Below, piece by piece: positions 35,999-47,614 of a DNA stretch of 64,000 nucleotides. Location of the stretch: positions 18,258,049 to 18,322,048 of the forward strand of contig NC_080422.1 of assembly GCF_029873635.1 (NCBI RefSeq). The letters are read 5' to 3'. Every line of letters begins with the position of its first letter. The first letter of the stretch is position 1. Position numbers and translations under genes: made by a program. This DNA comes from Malania oleifera. Lineage: Eukaryota; Streptophyta; Magnoliopsida; Santalales; Ximeniaceae. The notes under the pieces were generated by a model. It made no database searches, had not been told where the DNA came from, and saw only the letters and a list, made by a program, of their open reading frames with translations.

Positions 35999-36691
35999 TC
36001 ATTTTTTAATACATATATCTAATACTAAAACTCTATGTTGTGTGATTAAGCTTTCACCTGAAATAACTTTACAATCCTTGAATGATAAACGATCTACCCT
36101 CCTAATTAAAAAAAAATCTATTTGACTTCTATTTTGTTTACTTTTAAAGCTTATTAAGTGTTCTTCTCTTTTCTTAAAGAAAATATTCATTATTCTAAAA
36201 TCATATGACATATCAAAGTCTAAGATCTTCTCCTCATACTCATTTTTATCTCCATATTTATATCCTCTATGTATCATTTCATAATTTTTATTATTTCTTC
36301 CAACGTGTCCATTTAAATCTCCTCCTATAAATATTTTTTTAGTCCCTGGTATGCCTTGTATAATATTATCCATATCTTCTCAAAATTGTCTCTTAAGATT
36401 TTCTACTAAGCCAACTTGAGGAGCATATGTACTAATGATATTTATTATCTCTTGTCCTAATACCATCTTAATTTTTATAATTTTATCCCTTACTCTAGTT
36501 ACATTTACAACACTATTTTTTAAGTTTTTGTCTATAATAATGCATATTCCATTCTTATGTTTTTCTTTTCTAGTGTACCAAAGTTTAAATCCTAATTTAT
36601 CGATTTCTTTAACTTTCTTCCCCACCCACTTAGTTTCTTGAAAACAAATTATATTAATTATTCTTCTAATCATTGTATCCACAATTTCCAT
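35999..36691 (-). pseudogene. RTE apurinic/apyrimidinic-type endonuclease
   Basis: The two same-frame pieces are separated by a stop at about 36380. The upstream piece has RRIINIICFQETKW, GFKLWYTRKEKHKNGICIII and IINIISTYAPQVG. The downstream piece has KKIFIGGDLNGHVGRNN. These are the EN motifs (the QET Glu, the Tyr-Ala-Pro block and the GDLNGHVG Asp/Asn). The enzyme would nick target DNA to start insertion. Confidence 0.85.
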
Positions 36692-37055
36692 GCTTTGACC
36701 TGTAAGTGTCTTTATATTCCAAGTTGCTAATCTAATCCTAGTTTCCTAAATTAACGTCTTGACCTGCCCACGTCCAGAATGATGCAGGAACTTTAGCATA
36801 TTTGACATCGTACCTGGGTGCCGACACGGCGCATCGCTTCGGGGCGATGACCTAGCCCACCCTCGCCCACTTTTTGCTACATCCAAGTGGTTTAAGTGCA
36901 ATGCGTCGCTCGTAGGGGACGCCCCAGTAAATATTCGGTACGGATTCATATCAAAATGATATGTCAAATTTTACACTGACTGTCAGTTACCTAACGCAAC
37001 CATCCTCCTTAACCTGGGCTTGAGACTAGCTGTGTGCGAAAAAATTACGCTACCT

Positions 37056-37574
37056 TTGAACAGTCTAGAAGTTAAAAATCCCAAGTTCCATGGAATCCGG
37101 CAAGCATAGTATTTCAGGGATGAACAAATCCAGTTCCACTAGATGCTCCACTACAGATTTTGAAAGCATGAAAGGGCAAGATACCCAGTTGGCTGCCTGC
37201 AAATGCATCCTCCTAAGTCCTAAGCTTGAAATATGCCTCTTAGATAGAATAATTTGTACACCATATGTCATTCCTATTGGAAGGGCGGCAAAATGACACG
37301 TAGAATTTCTACACACTGAGACGAAAATTCTAAAATGAATTGTCTGTTTTGATTCAATCGCACATTATTGGATTTTAATTTACCTTTTTGTTGGGGAATA
37401 TAAATTTTGTATGACTTATTTATTAGAAATAAAAAACAGAAATAATAACTGAAATCTCCCGATTAAAAAAAAAAAGACCAAAAAATGAGAACGTTTAAAG
37501 GCCTGGGTAATCTTCATCATATTAAATACAGACAGCATAATCAATTACAACACCCAAATATCTTCCTGTACAGA
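37056..37574. other. Short intergenic region 3' of the transporter gene
   Basis: It holds the right TSD of the LINE and a stretch (37065-37316) open on both strands that I cannot assign. A TTTATT at about 37417 (AATAAA on the minus strand) could serve as the transporter's polyadenylation signal. Confidence 0.35.
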
Positions 37575-39044
37575 CTAAGGATTGGGACTGAATTCATCAC
37601 CAGCGGAGGATTTAGACTGGAAGAATCCGAAGGCAGAGCAGTCCATCTGCCTCAGCTTCATCAGCAAGAACAGCACCATTCCACAGCCAAATCCCAAAGC
37701 AGCCCCATACCCACTCAACGACACTGCTGCAGAAACCAACATCACAAATGTCTCTTCCTTACTGTTCATATCTCTGGAAGCCATGGACAATTCGATCCCC
37801 GCAAACAGCAGTAGCACCCCGAGAATTCCAATTGGGAATTGGTTCAAGATCCTCACGAAAGAATTCCCAAAAACCAGCCCAAGCACCACCTTCCCCACCC
37901 CCAAAAACGCCACCGAAGCGCCGCTTCGGCCACCGAACCGGTACTGCCCCGCCAGCCCACCGGCGCCGTGGCACACCGGCATCGCCCCGAACCAACACCC
38001 AATCCAATTCATGGCTCCGACGCTGACGGAAACAGTCGTGGCCGACACTTCCCGCTCGGGGAACAAATCCGACGATAATTTACACACCGCAATCACCGAA
38101 TTTAAAATGGTTAATGGAATTTGCGGAATCGCAGCTTCGAGGAACCCGATTTTCCAATCCTTCCATGTGATTTTCATCAAGCGGATTTTAGAAGGACCAA
38201 GAACAAGATTCTTGAAAATTGAACGATCTCGGAGAAAGCATATGAACAATCCGAGTAAGAAAACTAAAAGAGCAGCTGGAATTTTCGCTAGAATCCACAA
38301 TCTCCGACGAACTCGGCATCGGGAGCGATTTGAGGAAGTGGGTTCCTCGAGATTTGAGGCGTATTCGTCGCTGAGAGAAGAATCGCCGGCTCCGGTAACT
38401 AGAACAAGGAAAGTGACAGCAGAGAGCGCGAGTACTAGGCCGTCGAGACCGAGCCAGGGCCGAGAAGAGCCCGATTTACCGGCGGCGAAGTCCTGATCGA
38501 AGCGGATGTACTTGATGGCGCTGAAGGCAAAGGCGAGCCCTTGGGAGAGCTGGATGCCGCGGACGACGGGAAGAGGGATGATGCGGTACAGAACGGACAT
38601 AAGGCCGGTGGCGCCGAGGAGGAGGGAGACGGCGGCGGTGGAGAGGCCGGCGGCGATGATCTGGGGGAGGGAGATGTGCTGGGAGATGGCGACGGCGGCG
38701 ATGGCCTTCATGGGCTGGACGGGCATGGGGATGCCGAAGAGGAGGCCGGTGGCGATGTTGTAGAGGCCGGTGAAGATTAGGGTGGTGCCCAGGTCGAGGT
38801 GACTGACCAGCGTTAGGGCGAGAACTATGGGGATGTAGGTGCCAAGGTCGCCCACGGAGCCGCCGAGTTCGGACCAAAGGGTGGTCTTGAGGCGGAGGGA
38901 GGCGGGGATCGGGAGAGGGCGGAGGAGGTGGTTCCGCCAACGCTGACGGTGGAGGAGAGAGGCGGTGGCTGTTGGTGTTGGTGATTGGATTTCTTCCATG
39001 GTCGTCGTCGGAGATGCTTCCCCTGTGCTCTGCTGTGGGAGCAC
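37575..39044 (-). CDS. MOT1: Molybdate transporter, MOT1/SULTR5 family
   Basis: This intact 489-codon single-exon gene encodes a multi-pass membrane carrier for molybdate, the precursor of the molybdenum cofactor used by nitrate reductase and xanthine dehydrogenase. Group-5 SULTR features are clear: GGSVGDLGTYIPIVLALTL (residues 61-79), GIPMPVQPMKAIAAVAIS (104-121), VVRGIQLSQGLAFAFSAIKY (160-179), PQIPLTILNSVIAVCKLSSD (307-326) and PVCHGAGGLAGQYRFGGRSG (356-375). There is no STAS domain, as expected for this group, and about ten hydrophobic segments. The first 48 residues are polar and variable. Met16 (38999) is an alternative start giving a length nearer the usual 455-475. The SELGGSVGDLG wording is closer to SULTR5;1 (MOT2, vacuolar) than to AtMOT1 in my memory, so subtype and location are open. 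The gene is GC-rich against AT-rich surroundings. Confidence 0.93.
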   Translation of the reverse strand: MLPQQSTGEASPTTTMEEIQSPTPTATASLLHRQRWRNHLLRPLPIPASLRLKTTLWSELGGSVGDLGTYIPIVLALTLVSHLDLGTTLIFTGLYNIATGLLFGIPMPVQPMKAIAAVAISQHISLPQIIAAGLSTAAVSLLLGATGLMSVLYRIIPLPVVRGIQLSQGLAFAFSAIKYIRFDQDFAAGKSGSSRPWLGLDGLVLALSAVTFLVLVTGAGDSSLSDEYASNLEEPTSSNRSRCRVRRRLWILAKIPAALLVFLLGLFICFLRDRSIFKNLVLGPSKIRLMKITWKDWKIGFLEAAIPQIPLTILNSVIAVCKLSSDLFPEREVSATTVSVSVGAMNWIGCWFGAMPVCHGAGGLAGQYRFGGRSGASVAFLGVGKVVLGLVFGNSFVRILNQFPIGILGVLLLFAGIELSMASRDMNSKEETFVMLVSAAVSLSGYGAALGFGCGMVLFLLMKLRQMDCSAFGFFQSKSSAGDEFSPNP

Positions 39045-39389
39045 CGAGGATGATGAGTGGCTATGTGGGATTGGATTAGATTACGAATGTATGGGAGGAG
39101 ACGCTTTCCCCTTCTCATATTCCTCAAATTTACATTTCTTTTTAATGTAATTATTAAAAATAGGTTAATTAGTACTCAAAATGTATTTTGAAGTTTAAAT
39201 TTAAATTTTTGTAAATTAAAAATAAATTAAATATAATTAAAAATTTATTTTGTTTGAGAATATATATTTTAAGGCTTAAATTCTCATATGTTTGATATTA
39301 AATATCAAAATCTATCTCTTTAAAAAAAATTATATATTTATTTTTAATATATAAGATGACAATATTGCTCATTGGTTTTCATATTAGAG
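39045..39389. promoter_or_regulatory. Proximal upstream region of the transporter gene
   Basis: The unique AT-rich stretch between the gene start and the 1.3-kb repeat is only about 345 bp. No convincing TATA box is placed at a clear distance. More distal promoter DNA is repeat-derived (39390 onward). Confidence 0.4.
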
Positions 39390-40680
39390 GAACAAGCCCA
39401 AATCTTATAAGATGAATATTTTTTAATTTACTAGGCTTTAATAGAAGAATAGATATAAATAAATTATAATTTGAAAAAATATCTTTTGTAATTTACTTGT
39501 CTTTTAGGCAAGCTCTATCAGCACTATATATATATATATACAAGTGAAAGTGTTAAATAGAAATGTAACGTGATTTCATTTATAAAAACTAAAAGTAAAA
39601 TTATCATTTAATACATAAAAGTAAAAGTAAAGTCTTAATAATATTTTATTTGGAGTCTCAATAGCATCTCCATTAAAAAAATTATTTTAAACATTGTTAT
39701 TAATGAAAGTCTAGAAATATAAAATACATTATTAATAATTAAATAAAAGAGCATGATTAATTATGGGTTTATTTGGTATCATTGTTATTTCTTATTTTTT
39801 GTTTTCATTTCAGTGTAATAAAAAAAATTATAAATATGTGTTTGTTTATATTATTCGCTTTATATTTATGTTATCAAATTTTAGCTATTTGCAAAAAAAA
39901 AAAATTAAAAATTAAAAATTAGATTTTATAAATTTCAGTTGTTTCGACAACTTGTTATTATATATATTTAACAACAAGTAGAAATAATTTCTTTTTTGAA
40001 TCAAATCATTCATTTTGTGCGCACATTTTAATTAACATTAAATTAAAATCATTGAATGAATTTAAATATAATTAAAATAAAAAAATACATAAATTTTTTT
40101 AAAAAATAATAATAAAAGTCAATTACAAAATACTTTTATCCATTTTTTATTGTCATATACAACAAGATTGTTATTGCAATGTGAATTTTTGAAAATATGA
40201 CATTAACTGTAATTTTAATTTTTTACTATAGTTTTTTTGCTTTGTGTTTTGCACTTTTATTATTTTAATCATATTTTTTAAACACTATTATTAGTTTAAA
40301 GTTGAAAATGAATATTAATTTTTACAAATATTAACCAAGTAGGCTGATAATTTCTGGCTTTTAGTTTTTGTTCCTGATTTTTAGTTTTTGTTTTCATCAT
40401 TTTTGATAGAAAATACCAAACAACCCCTAAAAAAAACTAAATTTTAATTTTTTTGCAAATAGTTAAAAATGAACAATAAAAATATAAAATTGATAACGTA
40501 AATAAACATATTTTTAAATTCTATTTTCTTCTTGTATAAAAGGGAAAACATTAAACATAAAATAGTAACCGTGCCAAATAGATCCTAATCTTTGTGAGGG
40601 CACTTCCTTCTATTGATATTTTATATAGCAATACTATTTTACATGACATGTGACCATCACATATCCATGCAATAATAACC
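39390..40680 (+). repeat. 1.3-kb dispersed direct repeat, copy 2
   Basis: This is collinear with 10540-11860 in the same orientation, with shared blocks such as AGATATAAATAAATTATAAT, AATTAACATTAAATTAAAAT and ATATACAACAAGATTGTTAT. Differences are frequent, so the copies are old. It includes the MITE at 39765-40585 and is non-coding. Confidence 0.75.
39765..40585. mobile_element. MITE-like element with long imperfect terminal inverted repeats, copy 2
   Basis: GGGTTTATTTGGTA at the left and GTGCCAAATAGATCC at the right match the ends of the copy at 10980-11785, with the same internal palindromic layout. No transposase. Confidence 0.55.
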
Positions 40681-40776
40681 CAAAAAAAAAAAAATAATAA
40701 GAAAATAAGTAAGTGGTCCTACTACTGTCTTACCTTCTTCCCTGCTGTTACTTGGACCTATGATCATGTGAGCTTA

Positions 40777-41128
40777 TTACTACAAAAAATAGCATTTTTA
40801 GCAATGAAAAAATTAGTGACGCAATAACAATCATCACTAATAATATGCTATTATTGACGAAAAACAAATTTGTCACTAATAGTTAAGTCATTAGTGACGA
40901 AACTCATATTTGTCACTAATGATGCATTATTAGTAATGATTTTTTGTTCGTCACTAAAAGTAAGTTTTCATGTTCTAACTATCGCGCGAGAATATTAGCA
41001 ACGATTTATCAGATATTAGTGACGGTTGTTGACCATCACTAATAGTAGTTTTTTAGTGACGATTCTTAAAAATCGTCACTAGTAGTGGTCTTTTAGTGAC
41101 GATTTTTGGAATCGTCACTAATAACTCC
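40777..41128 (+). mobile_element. CACTA-type transposon terminus with subterminal repeats
   Basis: TACTACAAAAAATAGCATTT resembles the CACTACAAAAA end of plant CACTA elements. It is followed by more than a dozen TTAGTGACGA / CGTCACTAAT units in both orientations up to 41125, as in En/Spm-type subterminal regions. The other terminus and a transposase are absent, so this is a stub. Confidence 0.6.
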
Positions 41129-42079
41129 TGACTCACTCTAAAAATTAGCAGTGCAAAAGCTATCCCAAATATAAGAGTTATGTCGTGTAATAATTAGCCC
41201 AAAAGGTTAGATTGTTTCCTCAAGGAATGCAGTTTGGTTACAAACTCACGTAAAATAGAAAGAAGAAAATAAGAAAACAATTTACTGAACATAATTTAGA
41301 TTCGATTTCTGAGGGTTTTTGAAAGTTTGTGGCGAAATTAAAACAAAATGAAACCTAAAATAAGAACATAACATGCATAAACAATAAAATAAATACTATG
41401 AAATTAAACAGACCAACCAACTATGCTAACCTAATACAATCTATTCAATCATTCAAATAAACTGTATGAGATTTTACAAGAAAATTAACCAACTCTTTAA
41501 ACATTGAAATGACAAACTAAGACAGAAGACTTTATTAATTTCATAAGCATTCAACAATTAGATAAACTTAAAAATTGGCCTAAACAAAACTAGACTACAC
41601 CTAAACAAAGTCTTAAACAAAAATAAATTCAACATAAATAAAGTCTTTAAACAAAAATAAACTACACTCAAACAAGATCTTAAGTAAATATAAACTAATT
41701 TAAACAAAGTCTTAAACTCAACCAAATACTTAAACAGATTAAATCCACATTAAGATGAACTTAAATGAAAATTAATCCAACAATATTAAGTTCCATTAAA
41801 TACTACAATGACATTGAAGTTTAAACAAACTAATTAATTAAAGGAACAAGAGAACAAGAGAGAGTGAGAGAGAACTAAAACAAAAATTAGTCTAATAAAA
41901 AGGTTCTTCAACAATAAAATAACTCAACTTAATAATGAAAATAAGATTAAAAAAAAAATGCAAAATTTTACAATAAAAAAAAAACTCAAACAAATATTTA
42001 AATTCAAACAATGACTTCAAATAAAAGAACAAATTGAACTAAAAAAAAAAAAATACTCAATCAAATTTTAAATTCAAAC

Positions 42080-42123
<44 letters not shown>

Positions 42124-44969
42124 ATGAGGTGTGTTTTCCACACAGCTGCTATCCTTTTCGTTTCAGCTATGCACAATTCCCCAAAGAGAAGACTCCTCGG
42201 CTCCCAAAAGAGAGAGAGAGACTCTTTAATGCCCTCTGTTGTGGTGCTCTACCCAAGAAAACCCTCATGTTGATTGTATAGGTCATACCTGGTTTTGATA
42301 ATGACAAATACTCAAGTATTTGATGGTTATCGAATTTGTGTGCAGATATATATTAGCAGATCAATTGATGGCACATAAAGACTCAAAGTATAAAGACCCT
42401 AAAGTTTTCTTTCATTGTAATTTATATTATATTCAATTCGGGTCTGTAATAGTAAAGTAGGAATGGTTTGTAATAATCTACGTATCATGCATGTAGGAAT
42501 TACAAAGCTCAAATGACCATTGACAGACTTCGGTCAACTAACGCCAGGTTTTTGGGACTAACTCAAATACCTTAGAAAGTCCTTAGGTCCCTGCACAGAC
42601 ACATAAAATAGTCCCCATAATCACTTGCATTATCAGGGAATCAATTGAAGTGAAAATGGATATAAAGGACAAATCTGTGAGGTTTCGGGCGACTGAACCC
42701 TGGGTGTTCAAAACACCTTAGGCGACCGAACCTTTGCTGAGTCAAAATGTTGACTTTGGTTTTGGGCAACCGAACATTTTTTGAATGTATCGTCTACAGG
42801 AGACCAAACCATAACTTTGATCTTTCCAACCAACTCAGCAGCCTGAACTTCATGTTCAAAATAGTCTCGGGTTACCGAACACATAAGTTCAGGTAATCGA
42901 AATCTTGACTAAGCACCCGAATCATAGACAGTGTGAAAATCGCATTTGTTCAGCCAACAAAACCTTGACTTGGGCACCCGAACTTTAAAAAACTATTTTT
43001 CTCATTGAGTTTATTCGGGCGACCGAACTGTGGGTTAGCCACCCAAAAACTCTCGAGTTATTTTATTTTTATGGAGGTTAAAGAAGGTTAAACGAGGTTA
43101 ATTTTATTAAACGGTTTTAAAAAAATTTTAATAAAGACCTCTATGTCCCTAACGGTCATAATTTGACCCACTTCTATATATATATGGGCTCATTTGTGAA
43201 AATTAAGAGGAGATTAGCAAGATCATTAGTAAAAATCCTCTCAAATTCAAATAGCTTATTTTTGCCTATGCTGCTTCAAATACTCTCATACACTCCTTCC
43301 TTTGATCAATCCAAGGATTGTGATTTTTCTTATTGTGCTATTACTCCATTTCAAATTGCTTATTACTCTCATTATATTGCTTGTTGATTGTTACTGATTT
43401 TGGAGAGTCAAGCAAGAGTTAATCCACATATTTATCTTGATAAATCTTGTGTTAGGAAAAGTCATTAGCTTGAGGATCTTAGCATTGTTATTGCTCGATT
43501 CCTAAAACTATAATTTTGTGTGCAAAGTATTTTACAAGTTATATTTATCAAACAATTCTTGTGCTTATTTCATTGGGGAAAATATTTTTTGAGTCAGTTT
43601 GAATATTGTTGCTAGTATCTTTGAAACCCTAATCTATTAGTGAGATTTGTTATATATTGTTTCAAAGGTTAGCTTGTTTAAACACTCTTGTGCATACTTG
43701 AGATTATCATTGTATTGAGCGTAGATTGCACATATACACCACTGAGCTTATCGTTCTTACATGTTTGGTGTGCATTGATTAGTGATTGTGCTTAGTGGTA
43801 CATATCAACTTGTGTAAGAAACATTTCCATGTACGCAAATTTTATATTTGCTGTATTCTAGGTGTGGGTCTAAAAAGGGAGACTAGCCTTATTGAATAGT
43901 CCCAGATTGACTTAGACCCGGTTAGGAAAGTTAAGTGCACCATCCTGGTAAGGTGTAGGTTGAGGTCAGCCCCATTAATTGACCTAATTGTAACCGGTGC
44001 CACTCCACTCGTTAAATGAACCGTAGTTGAATCGTTGTGCTGGTGAGCCAAGGCGGGGATGTAGGCACTTTAGGCGAACCCCAATAACATTTTTTGTGCG
44101 TGCATTTAATTTTCGCATTTTAAATTACACCATATGAATGTTTGTATTTTACTATTGTGAATGATTGGGTTTATAATTTCATAGACAAACCCTAAGTTAA
44201 GTAATATTATTGCTAGATTAGTTGAACCTAGGAGAGAAATTTCAAATACCCAATTCACCTCCCTCTTGGGAATACACCAAAGCTAACACCTCAGCTGCCC
44301 TTCTTTTCGCCCCCCTTTAAAAAGTCATAATTTCCCCCTTTTGTTAGCGCATGACTACCCCAGGTGTCAAGCCTAGCGCATGGCCTTCCTGTTTCTCCCA
44401 GCACATGGAAGGCCTACGACCCTCTTCATTCTCATGCATGCATGGTTGGCAGCCCACGTAGCTTCCTTTAATTCTCATAACCCATCTTCTCATGCATAGC
44501 CCATGCACGTCTCACGCATGCCTAACTGTTGCATCTGAGTGGACCTCACGAATTGCATGGCCAAGCTATGTTGTTGGTAGCCCACGAAATGCATGCACGT
44601 CACGACTTCCTTTTCACACACGCATACGGCCTACACAAATTTGCATGTATGGCCCCTTCCCTTTTCAATTTCATTCGTGGTCTGGCTTCATTTGCATGCA
44701 TGGCACAGCCTGAGACCCTCCTTAATGTTGCATGGCCCATGCACGTTTGCTTCAAGGCACGACCCTTCTTCTTTTATCTTCAAGCATTACCTGCAATGAT
44801 TAAACATGAATATTCGTAAATTTATGGGCAAAGCTAAGATAATTATCTCAAGATTATCAATTAAGCTCGATGATTAAAATACTAGACATAATTAAGTATT
44901 TAATTAAAATTGTAACACTCAATTAATATATTTAAATTCTTAATTACGCAACTTTGACGCGTAATCACA
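41129..44969 (-). mobile_element. 3' LTR of an Athila-type gypsy element (with nested solo LTR)
   Basis: On the minus strand the LTR begins TGTGATTACGCGTCAAAGTT at 44969, an Athila-style start, preceded by the purine tract GTTGGGGGG (44970-44978). Removing the nested solo LTR (42268-44288 plus one TSD copy) leaves about 1.8 kb, a usual Athila LTR length. The left limit near 41129 (TGACTCACTC) is inferred. It includes a GA microsatellite at 42086-42121. Confidence 0.6.
42268..44288 (+). mobile_element. Solo LTR, family A copy 3
   Basis: It begins TGTTGATTG and ends AGCTAACA, 2021 bp, with a perfect 5-bp TSD CCTCA (42263-42267 and 44289-44293). It carries TTTTGATAATGACAAATAC near the start, a TTCGGGCGACCGAAC-type near-palindrome cluster (42683-43060), the TATA run CTATATATATATGGG near 43170, and the CCAATTCACCTCCCTC end block. 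It is nested in the Athila 3' LTR. Confidence 0.9.
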
Positions 44970-45128
44970 CCCCCCAACTAACGTTTTGTTAGTTTCTAGC
45001 AAATAACGTGAATGCATTCATACCAGGAGAGTAATAACCATAATTCAAATACTTTTGAAAATCACATGCCATGAAATATGCTTAATAAGTTTAGGAACAC
45101 AGGAAATTGATTAACCCAAGTTAAGTAT

Positions 45129-47045
45129 TGAAATTAGGAATAGCTTCCCAAGAGGGGGGTGAATTGGAATCTTTTTATATTTTGATGTTTTTTTTTAATA
45201 TTTTTCTTTAGATACTGAATAGAGCACAACAGATAATTTATAAACACTCCTTAGAATACTTGTAATTTAAACAAACAAGATAATCAATAAAGCTAAAACA
45301 ATTTAATCACTCAATCAAGGATGATATTGCTTTTGTTGATTTCCCTATGACTATGTATCACCTGCTTTGAATTAACTTTAGTATGTGCCTCTCTTGATTG
45401 AGATTTCCGCAGATTAACCAACGTACTCCCTTTTGGGTTTCCGCAAACGGTTAATCGAAACATACTTTCTAAATACTAAGAATCTTTATTTCCTTCTCTT
45501 TGAAACTTGTCACTTGCACTTTGAAGTCATACAACACAGCAAGCAAAGTATATAAAATAAAGAGAAAGACACAAGATTTTTACGAGGTTCAGCTTCAACA
45601 CAGCCTACATCCTTGCCCTTGGCAAAATACCAAAGGTTTCCACTATAGCAGTTTCGTTACCGGGTGGAACAACGCCTGTTTACAATCACTCCTTTGGTCA
45701 AGGCTAGAGTCCGCCTTCTCCAAACAATATGCCCTTGTTTGGTCAACGTTCCAACAGCTTGGAATCATTCAAAATCTACAAGAGAAATATCAAAACCTGA
45801 TGTACAAGAGAACCTCACTCACAGAGCAAATTAGTACAGATAAGAACTATGTACTTCAAAAGATAAAATATCAAGAATGAAATAAAATTTTGAAGCTTTT
45901 CAAAGAATTCACCAAAATCCTTTTCTTGAGATGAGAAATCAGTAGTTCTTCAGGATTTGATGAAAAATCAGAACAACAATACTTTCAGCTTTACAAGAGA
46001 TTGAGTAAGAGACTTTGAGAGCAAGAGAGCTTTGAGAGAGTTTCAATGCTTGGGATATTTTTAATTTATAAGAACCATGTATTTATAGAATTTCAAGTAG
46101 GTTCCGTTGTTGTAAGAGTTTCCTTAAAGAGTTTCCCAAGTTGTTAGAAAATTTGGGTTTCAAACGGCTATAATTTAAAAATAAGAATTTTAGAATTTTT
46201 GCCCGTTGAACAGTGTTCAGTCAACTGAAGTGTCGTGGTCAGTCAACTGAAGTTCCTTAAACCCTTAAAAAATTGAACTCAATACAGGTTCAGTCAACTG
46301 AAGTTAGAGTTCAGAAGACTGATGTCGCAGGTTCAGCTGACTGAAGTTGCAAGTTCAGTAGTCTGAAGTTTCTTATACCCTTAAAATACAAGGTTAGTCA
46401 TCTCAAGTCAAGGTTCAGATGTCTGATGTCGTAGGTTCAGCTGACTGAAGTCACAAGTTCAGTCGTCTGAACTCACTGTTGCAACTCTCTGCCTGTTCTG
46501 GAAATTCTTCAGTCATCTGGACTTATTCTTCAGATGATTGAAGTTATTCTTCAAATGTTTGAACTTTTCAGTTCAGTCAACTGAAGTCTCTACTTCAGTC
46601 ATCTGAACTGAAAAGTTTAGTCAACTGATCTTACTTAAATCTGTTGTATAAAAAGGCTCTCTTTAAAACTCTTTTACTCTCTCATGAATTTAATAAAAAC
46701 TTAATTAAATAAGTCTTTAAACCTTGATAATCTCTTAGAAAAAGCTTCAAAATATATTTCAAAGATATTTTGCCTTTTGAAATACTTACACATATGTTTC
46801 CTAGGCCTTCAAGCTTGAGTTCTCTTAGCTCTTGAGATGTTTTGAACAATTTTCTTGAGCTTCAAATATATCAGGCCCTTTTTGAATCTCTGAGAAGATA
46901 TCTTCATACTTGACTTATACTTATTCTTCTCTTAAACCATACTTGATCCATATTTCCTGAAACATCAAAACTCAATCTTTTTCAAGTTAAATCATCCTTT
47001 GTTTGTTATCACCAAAATCAATTGAAAGACCTTGTTAGGCCAACA
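45129..47045 (-). mobile_element. 3' LTR of the Sirevirus-type element
   Basis: 1917 bp. The minus strand runs TGTTGGCCTAAC to CTAATTTCA. It has a cluster of TTCAGTCAACTGAA-type near-palindromes (46215-46625) upstream of a minus-strand TATAAATAC box (about 46080), and the CCAATTCACCCCCCTCTTGG end block. The adjacent purine tract on the minus strand is AAAAAGGGGGAGAT (47046-47059). Confidence 0.9.
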
Positions 47046-47614
47046 ATCTCCCCCTTTTTGATGATGACAAACAAGGAATAATGATAAAATGTAAAATGAA
47101 TTACTCCCCCTTACTATGAACATTAATAAGCAGTTTAAAAAGAACTCCCCCTTGCTCATGTAATTCATATATAACAAAGAATTAGGTTCACAAGCTATAT
47201 TGTAGATCCATCAAGATCAAAATCACAGATATGATTGTAGTTTATGTACTTTTACATAATCCAGATTTACATAATCCTGATTGCAGTTCAAGTTCACATA
47301 TACTCAAGTGCATCCATATTCTTTTACATAAAGTTCACATAATCCATTTACTTGCAGGACGTTCAGTTTTTTTTATGTTTTATCTTTACTAAGCACTACT
47401 CGTTCTCCCCCTTTGGCATTAATCAAAAAGAATAAGCCAAACAAAACAAAAAAAAAAAAAAAAAAAATTTGTTGAGATGATAATATATATATATGTCCCA
47501 TTCATCAAAAGGTTACATTGAAGCAGGAAAACAGATAAGGTAAAATACATAAGTTGTGATCCTTTTAAAACAAAAAGTTACATAGAAACCTAAACTAGAA
47601 AACATCTAGCTTTC

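Larger units (their letters stand above)
33834..37055 (-). mobile_element. RTE-type LINE, near full length (3.2 kb)
   Basis: The element is flanked by a perfect 12-bp TSD TTGAACAGTCTA (33822-33833 and 37056-37067). Its 3' end on the minus strand is a (TTG)n tail (33834-33866) preceded by a conserved CCCACTAAGTGGG hairpin (33890-33902). Its 5' region (36750-37055) is GC-richer and non-coding. The single polyprotein frame has an endonuclease then reverse transcriptase. Several stops and one frame change near 34420-34740 make it inactive. Target-primed reverse transcription explains the long TSD and the simple-repeat tail. Confidence 0.85.

Noticed and set aside
37582-38496. 304-codon open frame on the plus strand opposite the transporter
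   Set aside because: It is the antisense of a GC-rich conserved gene, and the translation has no family features. The minus-strand protein explains the conservation.
38476-38940. Arg/Pro/His-rich minus-strand frame overlapping the transporter
   Set aside because: Out-of-frame shadow of the transporter; its composition reflects GC-rich codons.
40806-41125. Regularly spaced short repeats that might suggest a CRISPR array
   Set aside because: Spacing is irregular, both orientations occur and the setting is a plant genome. Subterminal repeats of a CACTA element explain it.
44492-44819. Open frames with His/Cys-rich translations
   Set aside because: They lie in the inferred Athila LTR, overlap each other in different frames and resemble no protein.
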